Shown in pieces: positions 25,878 through 33,943 of a DNA stretch of 64,000 nt. Numbering within the stretch: the stretch's first letter is position 1; each line of letters begins with the position of its first letter. A program made the translations under genes and the position numbers. The DNA is taken from positions 1-64,000 of the IMG/VR virus record IMGVR_UViG_3300020197_002601, one strand, 5' to 3'. A model generated the notes under the pieces. That model did not search any database. It saw only the letters and a program-made list of their open reading frames with translations, and was not told the origin of the DNA. This stretch comes from a virus.

Positions 25878-26408
25878 TGCTACAAACAACCCTAATTTGA
25901 TCTTAATGTTTTGAGATATATCCTCTTGTAGCTTATGTATTTTGTATTTCTTAAGATAAGAATAGAGTTTTGTAAGGTTAGGTGTACCGCGCTTATATAA
26001 ATTATTAGTTATTCTTGCTTTAAGTTCTTTACTTTCTCCCGTATTCTTGCCAAGTATGTTCTGAAAGTCTGCTTGAGATAAATCTGTATTAAGAAAATTA
26101 ATTGATAAAATATTAAAAATATTTCTAAAACTGTTGTATATAAAAATATCTTCTCCGCTAAAATGTTGAGAGATTATTTTTGTTGGAAGCAAGAAAACAG
26201 TCTTAACATTGATACTATTACCAAGAGAATCTGTAAAAAACGAGGCCACCCTGTATACTATAAACTGTCTTTTTAAACGATTATTCTTTTCAAGCCCATA
26301 CTTAATAACATCCTCTGTCAATTGTGGCTCTATTTCCCTATCAAAAATAACTTGACAACTTGCAAATCGTATGCCAAGGTTTTTATCTTCAAAATAAACT
26401 CCTCTCAT
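25875..26408 (-). CDS. Early protein of unknown function
   Basis: 177 aa with a strong early promoter. It begins RGVYFEDKNLGIRFASCQVIFD and has a beta-rich first half and a helical, basic second half ending LKKYKIHKLQED. It differs from the flanking late genes in having no head-targeting-like N terminus. No family recognised. Confidence 0.6.
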   Translation of the reverse strand: MRGVYFEDKNLGIRFASCQVIFDREIEPQLTEDVIKYGLEKNNRLKRQFIVYRVASFFTDSLGNSINVKTVFLLPTKIISQHFSGEDIFIYNSFRNIFNILSINFLNTDLSQADFQNILGKNTGESKELKARITNNLYKRGTPNLTKLYSYLKKYKIHKLQEDISQNIKIKLGLFVA

Positions 26409-26414
26409 CTTTAA

Positions 26415-26442
26415 ATTATAAAAGAATTTTAGTACTAGTCAA
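26415..26442 (-). promoter_or_regulatory. Early promoter
   Basis: TTGACT, 16-base spacer, TATAAT, 6 bases to ATG 26408. Its -35 overlaps the end of the upstream GIY-YIG gene. Confidence 0.8.
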
Positions 26443-26851
26443 TACTAAAATTCTTAGGCGGCGTCCCTATCCTGACATTTAGAATGCCATTATAATAATC
26501 ATCTCTTAAGATTACATCTCTTTCTATCTGCTCTTTTATTTCTCTATATCCTAATTCCCATTTAGAACCACATGCATGTAATATAGTAAAAGTAAATTTG
26601 TCTTTACCGTACTTTTCAATATCTTCATTAAGCTCTTTTGACGACCCTGTATAGCTTTTCCAATCAGACTCTTTTATTTCTATTCTTTTATTTTTCTTGC
26701 CCTTTAAGGGTTTACGCTTTAGTTTACTCTGACATTGCTTTTTACCTACATATTTTCTACCTGTAACTGTATTGCATATCTCATAAATGAATCCAAATGA
26801 CGATTCATTAAAAGATATACCCTCTTTTAAAATCCAATGACCTAGGTCCAT
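26435..26851 (-). CDS. GIY-YIG endonuclease-like protein
   Basis: 138 aa. GFIYEICN and GRKYVGKKQ are the GIY and YVG strands of the GIY-YIG nuclease fold, with the usual following basic residues; SYTGSSKELNEDIEKYG and ERDVILRDDYYN fit later motifs of the phage Seg-like/free-standing endonuclease group. It overlaps the upstream 71-aa gene by one base (TGATG). Homing or host-DNA cleavage are both possible; no intron or split gene is seen here. Confidence 0.7.
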   Translation of the reverse strand: MDLGHWILKEGISFNESSFGFIYEICNTVTGRKYVGKKQCQSKLKRKPLKGKKNKRIEIKESDWKSYTGSSKELNEDIEKYGKDKFTFTILHACGSKWELGYREIKEQIERDVILRDDYYNGILNVRIGTPPKNFSID

Positions 26852-27066
26852 CAGAAGTATTTAAACTTATTTCTTCTTTGTACAAGTATTTTATTTTTTT
26901 TGCCTTTTACTTTAAAAAGAGGTTTGGCCAAAAATGCTGCACCGGGTGCGTAAAAATCAGTATTGCCGACATCACCTCCATGTCCCATACTAGCAGCTGA
27001 TCCAAAAACACCTCCGTCCCCGGCTACATTTTCTTCATTCATTACAAATTGTTTAAATGTTATCAT
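26851..27066 (-). CDS. Small late protein with capsid-targeting-like N terminus
   Basis: 71 aa from ATG 27066; a longer frame exists upstream but reads across the uvsY gene. It begins MITFKQFVMNEENVAG, like the MKxFKQFLxE leaders of the genes at 22387 and 23010. The middle is Gly-rich and the C terminus very basic (KVKGKKNKILVQRRNKF), as expected for a small DNA-binding internal head protein. A TAAATA element (minus strand, 27099-27104) lies 32 bases upstream. Confidence 0.6.
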   Translation of the reverse strand: MITFKQFVMNEENVAGDGGVFGSAASMGHGGDVGNTDFYAPGAAFLAKPLFKVKGKKNKILVQRRNKFKYF

Positions 27067-27068
27067 GA

Positions 27069-27096
27069 TTGATTTTTCACTATAAGGTATTACAAT
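27069..27096 (+). promoter_or_regulatory. Early promoter of uvsY operon
   Basis: TTGATT, 16-base spacer, TACAAT, 7 bases to ATG 27104. Confidence 0.75.
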
Positions 27097-27103
27097 CATA
27101 TTT

Positions 27104-27499
27104 ATGACTTTACTGCAAAAATATGTAGCAGAGCTAGAAGAAGATGTAAAGCTAGATGAGCTTAACCTCAAAGAGGCAGCATTAACACTACCCGGTAAAA
27201 AAGCAAAATGGGTGTCTCGCTTGATGTTAGAGAAAAGTGAGCTTATAGAGCTAACTAAGAAAAAAAACATTTTAGTGTCTTCCGTAATCGAAGCGGTAAA
27301 GGCAGAGTCTCCTGTAAAAATGACATACCCCTCTCTTAAAGAGGCTGCGGAACGACACTCAGCTGTTGCAGATCTTAACTTAGAGATTAAGGAAAGAGAG
27401 AGTGTTGTTGAATTTCTAGAACGTGTTGAGAAGACTATTCATAGTATTGGTTTTGATATAAAGAATCTAATAGAGTTATTAAAGATGGAGACCATGTAA
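27104..27499 (+). CDS. uvsY: UvsY-like recombination mediator
   Basis: 131 aa (T4 UvsY is 137). In T4, UvsY loads UvsX recombinase on gp32-coated ssDNA. The pattern agrees along the length: ELEEDVKLDELNLKEAA at the start, a KWVSRL segment, and the C-terminal HSIGFDIKNLIELLKME. All-helical and charged. The stop overlaps the uvsW start (TAATG). In T4 too, uvsY and uvsW are neighbours, which supports the call. Confidence 0.8.
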   Translation: MTLLQKYVAELEEDVKLDELNLKEAALTLPGKKAKWVSRLMLEKSELIELTKKKNILVSSVIEAVKAESPVKMTYPSLKEAAERHSAVADLNLEIKERESVVEFLERVEKTIHSIGFDIKNLIELLKMETM

Positions 27500-28968
27500 T
27501 GGTATATTTTGACTTGAATAAGGGAGGTGAGTATGGGGTGCTTTCTGGTGATTTTTTTAACGATATAAGAGAGCATTTCTCTGTTAAAAATGAAGGTGCT
27601 AGGTTTGCAAGAATGAGAGGGCGGTTTATTCCTTCACGAACGTATGCTATAACTCCCGCTGGCAAGGTAGATCCATGTTTATTTTTTGAAATAGCTAAAT
27701 TTTTACTACAAAATAATTTTTGTACGAAGGATCAGATAAAAGCTTCAAAAACTTTTTTAGATAGTATTATTCCCGGTCCAACCACTTATCAAAAGAGTAT
27801 TCATTATACTAATCAGCCTTATGATAATCTGTCTCTGCAACTAAGAAATTATCAAAAGGCTATTGTTACTAAATGTTTAGATTCAGGTAGAGGCGTGGTG
27901 GTTTTAGCGACTGCAGGCGGTAAAACACTCATTATGGCCTCTTTGTTGTCAAACTTTTTTAATTTTAATAAAAATTTTAAATGTCTTTTAATTGTACCTG
28001 ACTTGGGATTAGTCTCACAAACCTATAGTGATTTTAAAAACTACAATGTTCCTTTTTTCTGTAGCAAGTGGACAGGTAATGATAATTTAGATTTAGGTGC
28101 AAATGTAATCATAGCTAATTTGGGTATCTTACAATCGGAAAAATCAGATTTAAGTTGGCTTAGTAATATTGATGTATTGTTGTTTGATGAGATTCATAAA
28201 GCGAGAAGAGGAAATCAAATTAATAAAATTTTAAAAAATATTAAAACTAATATTAGATTTGGATTTACCGGTACGCTACCAGAAGAAAAATTAGATCAAT
28301 GGAATATTATAGGTAAAATTGGGCCCATTATATATGAAAAAAATAGTTTTCAGCTTCGCGAAGAAAGATTTGTATCGAACGTTCTAGTGACTGCCATTCA
28401 ATTAAATTATAATAACCGACCTAACTATGATATAGAGAGCTCTAATCCATCAGAAAAATATAGAACAGAGCTTGAGTTTTTGTTTACCAACACTTTTAGG
28501 AACAATACAATTGGTTCTATATGTAACAATGCGCCAAATAATGTGTTAGTGTTAATCGACTACATAAGACATGGTGAAGAGCTATACAACACTTTGACAG
28601 CTATTTGTTCAAGAAAGAAAATTTTCTTTATCAGGGGGGATGTTGAAGTAGATGACAGAGAAAAAATAAGGGATTTAATGGAACGTAATAATAATATTGT
28701 GTGCGTGGCTATTAGTAAAATCTTTAGTACTGGTATTAATATAAAGAACCTACATTATATTGTGTTTGCAGGTGGCGGCAAAGCTAAAGTTCGTATTATT
28801 CAAAGTATAGGTAGAGGCTTAAGATTACATGCTAATAAGGAAAAATTACACATTATAGACTTAGCAGATCAATTTACATACGGTAAACGCCATGAATTAA
28901 AGAGGCAAGCGTTATATTCACAGGAAAAAATACCTTTCGTTATAAAAACGTTGACCGAAAAAGTATAA
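27499..28968 (+). CDS. uvsW: UvsW-like DNA/RNA helicase
   Basis: 489 aa. A superfamily 2 helicase: Walker A ATAGGKTLIM, motif II DEIH, motif III FTGTLPE and motif VI QSIGRGLR. T4 UvsW remodels stalled forks and unwinds R-loops, ending origin-dependent replication late in infection. The N-terminal 110 residues form the UvsW-type domain (ARFARMRGRFIPSRTYAI). Length close to T4 UvsW (about 500). Confidence 0.9.
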   Translation: MVYFDLNKGGEYGVLSGDFFNDIREHFSVKNEGARFARMRGRFIPSRTYAITPAGKVDPCLFFEIAKFLLQNNFCTKDQIKASKTFLDSIIPGPTTYQKSIHYTNQPYDNLSLQLRNYQKAIVTKCLDSGRGVVVLATAGGKTLIMASLLSNFFNFNKNFKCLLIVPDLGLVSQTYSDFKNYNVPFFCSKWTGNDNLDLGANVIIANLGILQSEKSDLSWLSNIDVLLFDEIHKARRGNQINKILKNIKTNIRFGFTGTLPEEKLDQWNIIGKIGPIIYEKNSFQLREERFVSNVLVTAIQLNYNNRPNYDIESSNPSEKYRTELEFLFTNTFRNNTIGSICNNAPNNVLVLIDYIRHGEELYNTLTAICSRKKIFFIRGDVEVDDREKIRDLMERNNNIVCVAISKIFSTGINIKNLHYIVFAGGGKAKVRIIQSIGRGLRLHANKEKLHIIDLADQFTYGKRHELKRQALYSQEKIPFVIKTLTEKV

Positions 28969-28984
28969 GTAAAGAATACGATTT

Positions 28985-29602
28985 ATGATAAAGAAAAAAC
29001 CTCAGAAGCTTAAAAAAGATAAACAACTAGCAAAGTCTAAAAAGATTGAACTAGATGATACAGTACCTGATGATAAGTTAATTAAGACAGTAGTAGCCTC
29101 TATTACCGGTGAAGTAGAGCCTTCCGCTACTAAAAATACTACTAAAAAACTAAAACCTTCTGAGAAGCCGCACTATGTAAATAGTAAGCAGTTCGAGGAC
29201 GAAATTCGTAAGTACTATAAATCTAATAACCTTACAGATTATCTTGCTGATGCAATAAAAAGAATTGCTTACGGGCTATCGTTTGCCCCTAATTTTATTA
29301 ATTATAGCTATAGAGATGAAATGATGGGCGACGCTATAGTCAAAATGTATCAGGCTTTAAAATATAAAAAGTTTAAACTTGACCACGGCTTTAGTCCTTT
29401 TAGTTATTTTACAACTATTGCTTTTCACGCATTTATTAGCAGAATTAAAAAAGAAAAGAAGCATCATCAAATAATTGCCGACTTCAGAGAGCGTAATTAT
29501 GATAGTCTTATTAATAGAGATGAAGAAGAGACAGGAATTAGGGTCTTTACAAAAGACCATGGAGTTTTAGATAATAGTGTATATAATCAAAGTAACGCTT
29601 AA
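28985..29602 (+). CDS. gp55: Late-transcription sigma factor, gp55-like
   Basis: 205 aa. Residues about 65-175 match the sigma region 2-like core of T4 gp55: DYLADAIKRIAYGLSFAPNF, YRDEMMGDAIVKMYQALKYKKF and FSYFTTIAFHAFISRIKKEKK. gp55 directs host RNA polymerase to TATAAATA late promoters, and many such sites occur in this window. The Lys-rich N terminus (60 residues) is longer than in T4, and the C terminus does not show an obvious hydrophobic clamp-binding end. Gene order 55-47-46 is T4-like. Confidence 0.82.
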   Translation: MIKKKPQKLKKDKQLAKSKKIELDDTVPDDKLIKTVVASITGEVEPSATKNTTKKLKPSEKPHYVNSKQFEDEIRKYYKSNNLTDYLADAIKRIAYGLSFAPNFINYSYRDEMMGDAIVKMYQALKYKKFKLDHGFSPFSYFTTIAFHAFISRIKKEKKHHQIIADFRERNYDSLINRDEEETGIRVFTKDHGVLDNSVYNQSNA

Positions 29603-29611
29603 GCGTTATTA

Positions 29612-30655
29612 ATGAAGCAGAATTCTAAGATAGCTGTATTTTCCGATTTACACCTGGGCGTTCATTTAAATAGCTCAACGTGGCACGACGTTTCTTTAGC
29701 TTGGGCTAATTGGATAAAGAATGAATTGATTGATAAGGATATTACTGATATTATTTTTTGTGGTGACTTTTTTCATAGTAGAAGCGAAATCACTGTCAAC
29801 ACTCTTCACCATGCTTCTAGTATATTAGACGTATTTAAAGATTTTAATATTATAATGATAACTGGTAATCATGATTGTTTTTACAAGCACGATAGTAGGG
29901 TGAATAGTATTAGTATATTAAATGGAAGAAAGAATATAGAAATAATTGATAAGCCTTGCTTAAAACAAATTGGCGGCAAAGAATTGTTCTTTGCCCCTTG
30001 GGGTACAACAGTACAAGAATTACAGCAGTGCGATATTATTTTCGGTCATTTTGAAATAGAAAGTTTTAAAATGAATGCGTATAAAATGTGTGAAGATGGT
30101 ATAAAGTCAAAAGAATTGCTTAATTATGCCCCTTTAATTATCTCCGGTCATTTTCACTTAAGAGAGGAAAGAAAATATGATAATGGGACTATCTTATATG
30201 TTGGCTGTCCGTTTGAATTAGATTTCGGTGACACACAAACAACGAAGGGCTATTATATTCTTGATTTAAAAGATTCGTCATACACTTTTTACCCTAATGA
30301 AATATCCCCAAAACACATTAAGATGAATTTATCTGAACTTATTAAGATAGATAACTTCAATCAAAGGGGTAAAGATTTATTTAAAAATAATATTATTAAA
30401 TTAGCTGTAGACAAGATTATTGATAATAATGATTTAGAAAAAATAACTGTTAAACTAGGCGGCTTTAAACCGCAAAGCCTAGTTGTAGACCAGTCAGCCG
30501 TATTTGATAAATTTGGTAACGCTGGGCAAACTGATGTAGATTTAAGTGGTGTAGATATAACCCAAGCAATAACTGATTTTGTTAATATGCTTGATATACA
30601 AAATAAAAAAGAAGTAATAGATTACACAATAGCCCTTTACAGTAATTGCAAATGA
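29612..30655 (+). CDS. gp47: Recombination nuclease subunit gp47 (Mre11/SbcD-like)
   Basis: 347 aa. Metallophosphoesterase motifs in order: FSDLHLG, CGDFFH, TGNHD and SGHFHL. With gp46 it resects DNA ends for recombination-dependent replication and degrades host DNA. It overlaps gp46 by ATGA, as expected for an equimolar complex. Confidence 0.93.
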   Translation: MKQNSKIAVFSDLHLGVHLNSSTWHDVSLAWANWIKNELIDKDITDIIFCGDFFHSRSEITVNTLHHASSILDVFKDFNIIMITGNHDCFYKHDSRVNSISILNGRKNIEIIDKPCLKQIGGKELFFAPWGTTVQELQQCDIIFGHFEIESFKMNAYKMCEDGIKSKELLNYAPLIISGHFHLREERKYDNGTILYVGCPFELDFGDTQTTKGYYILDLKDSSYTFYPNEISPKHIKMNLSELIKIDNFNQRGKDLFKNNIIKLAVDKIIDNNDLEKITVKLGGFKPQSLVVDQSAVFDKFGNAGQTDVDLSGVDITQAITDFVNMLDIQNKKEVIDYTIALYSNCK

Positions 30656-32454
30656 AAAAAGTAATTTTTGAAAAATTAATAATAAAAAACTTCTTAAGTG
30701 TGGGTAATACACCTGTTGTAATTGATTTTAGACCTGGTCTACATGGCATTACAGGAATAAACCGAGATCAAATAGATAGAAGAAACGGTGTAGGTAAGAG
30801 TACAGTACCTGATGCGATGCATTTTGCTTTGTTTGGTACAACAATTAGAGAGCTGAGAAAAGAGTTTATTATTAATAATATCACCGGTCAAACCTGCGAG
30901 GTATCGCTTTCTTTTCATATAACAAGCGGCAAGAAAACTGATCAATATGAGATAGTTAGAACGTTAGAGCCAAGCAGATGTTATCTTTTTCACAATCAAC
31001 GAGATGTGACAAGAGATAGTATAGCTAATACTACAGAATATATTATTTCTTTAATTGGATGTAATTCTGAATTGTTTCAAAATTGCGTAGTAATGACAGT
31101 TAACAACACTACACCGTTCATGGCTAAAAAGAAACTAGAAAAAAGAAAATTTATAGAAAGTATTTTTAATTTAGAAATTTTTAGTAAAATGCTCTCTCAA
31201 TTAAGAGATGAACAATCAGAAATAAAATCAAATTATGAAATTGAAAGTGCTAGAGAGGATGAAGTTAAAAAATCAATAGACACGCTTCTCGAGCAACAGA
31301 AAAAGTCTCACGATGATTATATTACCAGAAAGGTACTTTTGGAAAAAAGACAGGTAGATAATACAAATGAACTAAATGTTCTTAATACAAAAAATAATAC
31401 AGAGAAAGAATTAAATGTAGAGGAGATAACCAAAAATGTATCGCTATTGACTACAAAGCTAGAAAATTGTGATAAGCAAATTCAAGAATTAGGTAAACAA
31501 ATGACTGCTCTTGAAACGACTAATGACATCTGTTTTACTACGATGAGTAAGATTGGTACAGATAAAGATGTTTGTCCTACATGCCTGAGACATATTACAC
31601 GCCTCGATCATGACAATATCAAAAGTAGTAAAGCAACCTTAAAGAATGAAATTTCTTCTAGAGAAAAAGAAATCAAGGCATTTGATACAAAGATAAATGA
31701 GCTTAATATTTTAAAAACAAAAATAAACGATGCGATCAAGACAGGGCAAAATAATATTCATCAAGGCAAATTACAGAAGCAGCAAAAAGAGCATGACGCC
31801 AAGAGAATTGCTCAGTTACTCCAATACAACGAGCAGGTAGCACAAGACTTGCAGCATCTAACGGACACTAGTTTATCTCTTACATCAACAATAACTGAAG
31901 CTAATCAAAAATTAAAAGACCTTACAGATAAAGTAACAGGCCTAAAACACGTGTTAAATCTGATGGATACGGTTAAGTTTATTGTAAGCGAGGAAGGTGT
32001 TAAGAGCTTGATTGTAAAAAGAATATTAGATCTCTTTAATAACAAGCTAACATATTATCTTAAAAAACTAAACTCAACCGCTATTATAACCTTTAATGAA
32101 TATTTTGAAGAACAAATTATTAATGAGAAGGGCAAACTAACAAGCTATTTTAATTTTAGCGGTGCAGAAAGAAAAGCTATAGATTTAGCAATAATGTTTA
32201 CGTTTATTGATATGCTTCGCCTTCAGGGAAATATCTTTTATAATATTCAATTTTATGATGAATTGCTTGATACTAGCTTAGATGAAACCGGGGTAGAGTT
32301 AGTTTTAAATTTGCTAAATGAGTTTGTTACGAAAAATACGTTTGGTATTTATATAATCTCCCATAGAAAAGAGTGTGTCAAGTTTGTAAATGGGGATTTG
32401 ATTACATTGGAGAAAAGAAACGGTATAACGACTTTATTATCGCGAGGGACTTGA
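30652..32454 (+). CDS. gp46: Recombination nuclease subunit gp46 (Rad50/SbcC-like)
   Basis: 600 aa from ATG 30652, chosen because it overlaps the gp47 stop; a TTG two codons upstream is less likely. Walker A RNGVGKST near residue 44, long coiled coils on either side of the zinc hook CPTC, and a C-terminal signature FNFSGAERKAIDLAIMFTF with a Walker B-like strand (FYNIQFYDELLD). Normal length for gp46 (T4 560). Confidence 0.93.
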   Translation: MKKVIFEKLIIKNFLSVGNTPVVIDFRPGLHGITGINRDQIDRRNGVGKSTVPDAMHFALFGTTIRELRKEFIINNITGQTCEVSLSFHITSGKKTDQYEIVRTLEPSRCYLFHNQRDVTRDSIANTTEYIISLIGCNSELFQNCVVMTVNNTTPFMAKKKLEKRKFIESIFNLEIFSKMLSQLRDEQSEIKSNYEIESAREDEVKKSIDTLLEQQKKSHDDYITRKVLLEKRQVDNTNELNVLNTKNNTEKELNVEEITKNVSLLTTKLENCDKQIQELGKQMTALETTNDICFTTMSKIGTDKDVCPTCLRHITRLDHDNIKSSKATLKNEISSREKEIKAFDTKINELNILKTKINDAIKTGQNNIHQGKLQKQQKEHDAKRIAQLLQYNEQVAQDLQHLTDTSLSLTSTITEANQKLKDLTDKVTGLKHVLNLMDTVKFIVSEEGVKSLIVKRILDLFNNKLTYYLKKLNSTAIITFNEYFEEQIINEKGKLTSYFNFSGAERKAIDLAIMFTFIDMLRLQGNIFYNIQFYDELLDTSLDETGVELVLNLLNEFVTKNTFGIYIISHRKECVKFVNGDLITLEKRNGITTLLSRGT

Positions 32455-32478
32455 TTTCTGTAAAAAAAGGAATATCTA
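32451..32478 (+). promoter_or_regulatory. Early promoter
   Basis: TTGATT, 16-base spacer, TATCTA, 6 bases to ATG 32485. Starts right at the gp46 stop. Confidence 0.65.
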
Positions 32479-32484
32479 ATTCAA

Positions 32485-33711
32485 ATGTTTTTCACCGGAG
32501 AATTTACACCCCCAATACTACGTCAATCTGGTCTTGCCGGTACATTAAACATACCTAGCTCACCACAAAAGCCTGTTCTACAGCCAGATAACTCACCGCC
32601 TCCGGATGTTAATTTACCTAGAGCAATACAATATTATGCAGATTATTCAGGTTGTGGATTTTGGAGAATGCTTTGGCCAGAGCATTTGCTTAATGCTTTT
32701 GGCCGGATGACTGTTCATGGTAGTACAGTGATGGTTCTAGACCCAAGATGGTACCAGAATGTTAAGGTGGTTAGAGTTCAAAGACAAGCTACATCTTCAC
32801 AGCTGCAGTTTGTTAAATTCTTAAAAGAGGTGTCGCAACACCACGGTTTCAGAATTATATATGAGATTGATGATTTAGTATTTCATGAAGACATACCTGA
32901 TTACAATAAATTTAAAACAGCTTTCGTAGATCCCGAAATTCGTAAAAATGCACAGGAGATTATGTCTCTTTGCAATGAGATTACTGTTACATGTCAATTC
33001 ATGAAAGACTATTATGCGGAAAAAACAGGTCATAAAAACATTACAATTATTCCTAACTTTCCTCCTAAGTTCTGGCTAGGCAGGTTTTATGATGAAAAGA
33101 GTATCAGCTCGAACTATGATACCTATAAAAACAAGCCAAGAATTTTATATGCAGGATCAGGCGCACATTTTGATGTTGAGAATAGAGTAGAGCAAAATGA
33201 CGATTTTGCTCACGTTATTAAGGCAATATATGATACTTACAATGAATTTCAGTGGGTGTTCTTAGGCGCGTTTCCGCTACCGCTAAGACCTCTAGTCGAG
33301 AGGGGCCTAGTGGAGTTTCACCCTTGGGTTAATCTGTATAATTATGGTGAAAAGCTAAAAAATCTTAAAGTGAATATGCTTGTTGCGCCTCTACAGGATA
33401 ATACGTTTAATAAAAGCAAATCCGATTTAAAATGGATTGAGGCAAATTGCTTGGGTCTTCCCATTGCTTGCCAAGATCTCTGCACATACAAAGACGCCGA
33501 ATTTAAATTTAAGACAGGCGACGAGATGATAAAGGTGGTTAGGGATGTGTTGAGTAAGAAGGGTAGATACATGAATGTTTGTTCTGCGGCTCGTAAAAAT
33601 GCAGATCAAAGATGGTTAGAGGATAATATTGAAACTTATTACGAACTGTTTAATCACCCGTACGGAAGCCCTGAACGAAAAATTTTAAATAAAATCAACG
33701 GAGTTGGTTAG
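32485..33711 (+). CDS. GT-B (GT4-like) glycosyltransferase
   Basis: 408 aa. After a Pro-rich N terminus (about 45 residues) there is a GT-B pattern: IIYEIDDLVFHEDIP, ITIIPNFPP, then PRILYAGSGAHFDVEN starting the nucleotide-sugar lobe, and KSKSDLKWIEANCLGLPIACQ, which is the GT4 donor-site segment. Own early promoter. Placed between recombination and polymerase genes, so it could act on DNA, host surface or virion sugars; the sequence does not decide. Confidence 0.72.
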   Translation: MFFTGEFTPPILRQSGLAGTLNIPSSPQKPVLQPDNSPPPDVNLPRAIQYYADYSGCGFWRMLWPEHLLNAFGRMTVHGSTVMVLDPRWYQNVKVVRVQRQATSSQLQFVKFLKEVSQHHGFRIIYEIDDLVFHEDIPDYNKFKTAFVDPEIRKNAQEIMSLCNEITVTCQFMKDYYAEKTGHKNITIIPNFPPKFWLGRFYDEKSISSNYDTYKNKPRILYAGSGAHFDVENRVEQNDDFAHVIKAIYDTYNEFQWVFLGAFPLPLRPLVERGLVEFHPWVNLYNYGEKLKNLKVNMLVAPLQDNTFNKSKSDLKWIEANCLGLPIACQDLCTYKDAEFKFKTGDEMIKVVRDVLSKKGRYMNVCSAARKNADQRWLEDNIETYYELFNHPYGSPERKILNKINGVG

Positions 33712-33922
33712 TATTTATTAAGTGTTGTAATTGAAGAATAAACTCGTTTTTAATTCTATTTTCTGCACACTTTGTACACCCACCACTTCTCTTTAATGCA
33801 TCTAATTTTTCTGTATATTCAACTCTTCTCTTTTCACAATCAGGAATTTCACTCGGACAAGGTAAATTGTGGTCAAAGAATTGAATTATTTTCTCCATAT
33901 AATAATTTATTGCTAAGTACAT
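33695..33922 (-). CDS. Small Cys-containing protein of unknown function
   Basis: 75 aa from ATG 33922, or 67 aa from the ATG at 33898 (MEKIIQFFDHN). It has a C-P and later CTKCAENR pair that might bind zinc. A TATAAT lies 7 bases before ATG 33922 on the minus strand, shared head-to-head with the polymerase promoter, but no -35 is seen. It overlaps the glycosyltransferase tail-to-tail by 17 bp. Confidence 0.55.
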   Translation of the reverse strand: MYLAINYYMEKIIQFFDHNLPCPSEIPDCEKRRVEYTEKLDALKRSGGCTKCAENRIKNEFILQLQHLINTNQLR

Positions 33923-33937
33923 AATTGCAATTATAAT
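33910..33937 (+). promoter_or_regulatory. Early promoter of DNA polymerase gene
   Basis: TTGCTA, 16-base spacer, TATAAT, 6 bases to GTG 33944. Confidence 0.75.
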
Positions 33938-33943
33938 ACTAAG

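Noticed and set aside
27067-27270. Upstream extension of the 71-aa minus-strand gene
   Set aside because: It would be antisense to uvsY; the ATG at 27066 gives the MITFKQF leader shared with other late proteins.
30455-30485. Hairpin-like sequence inside gp47
   Set aside because: It is within the coding region, imperfect and has no T-tract.
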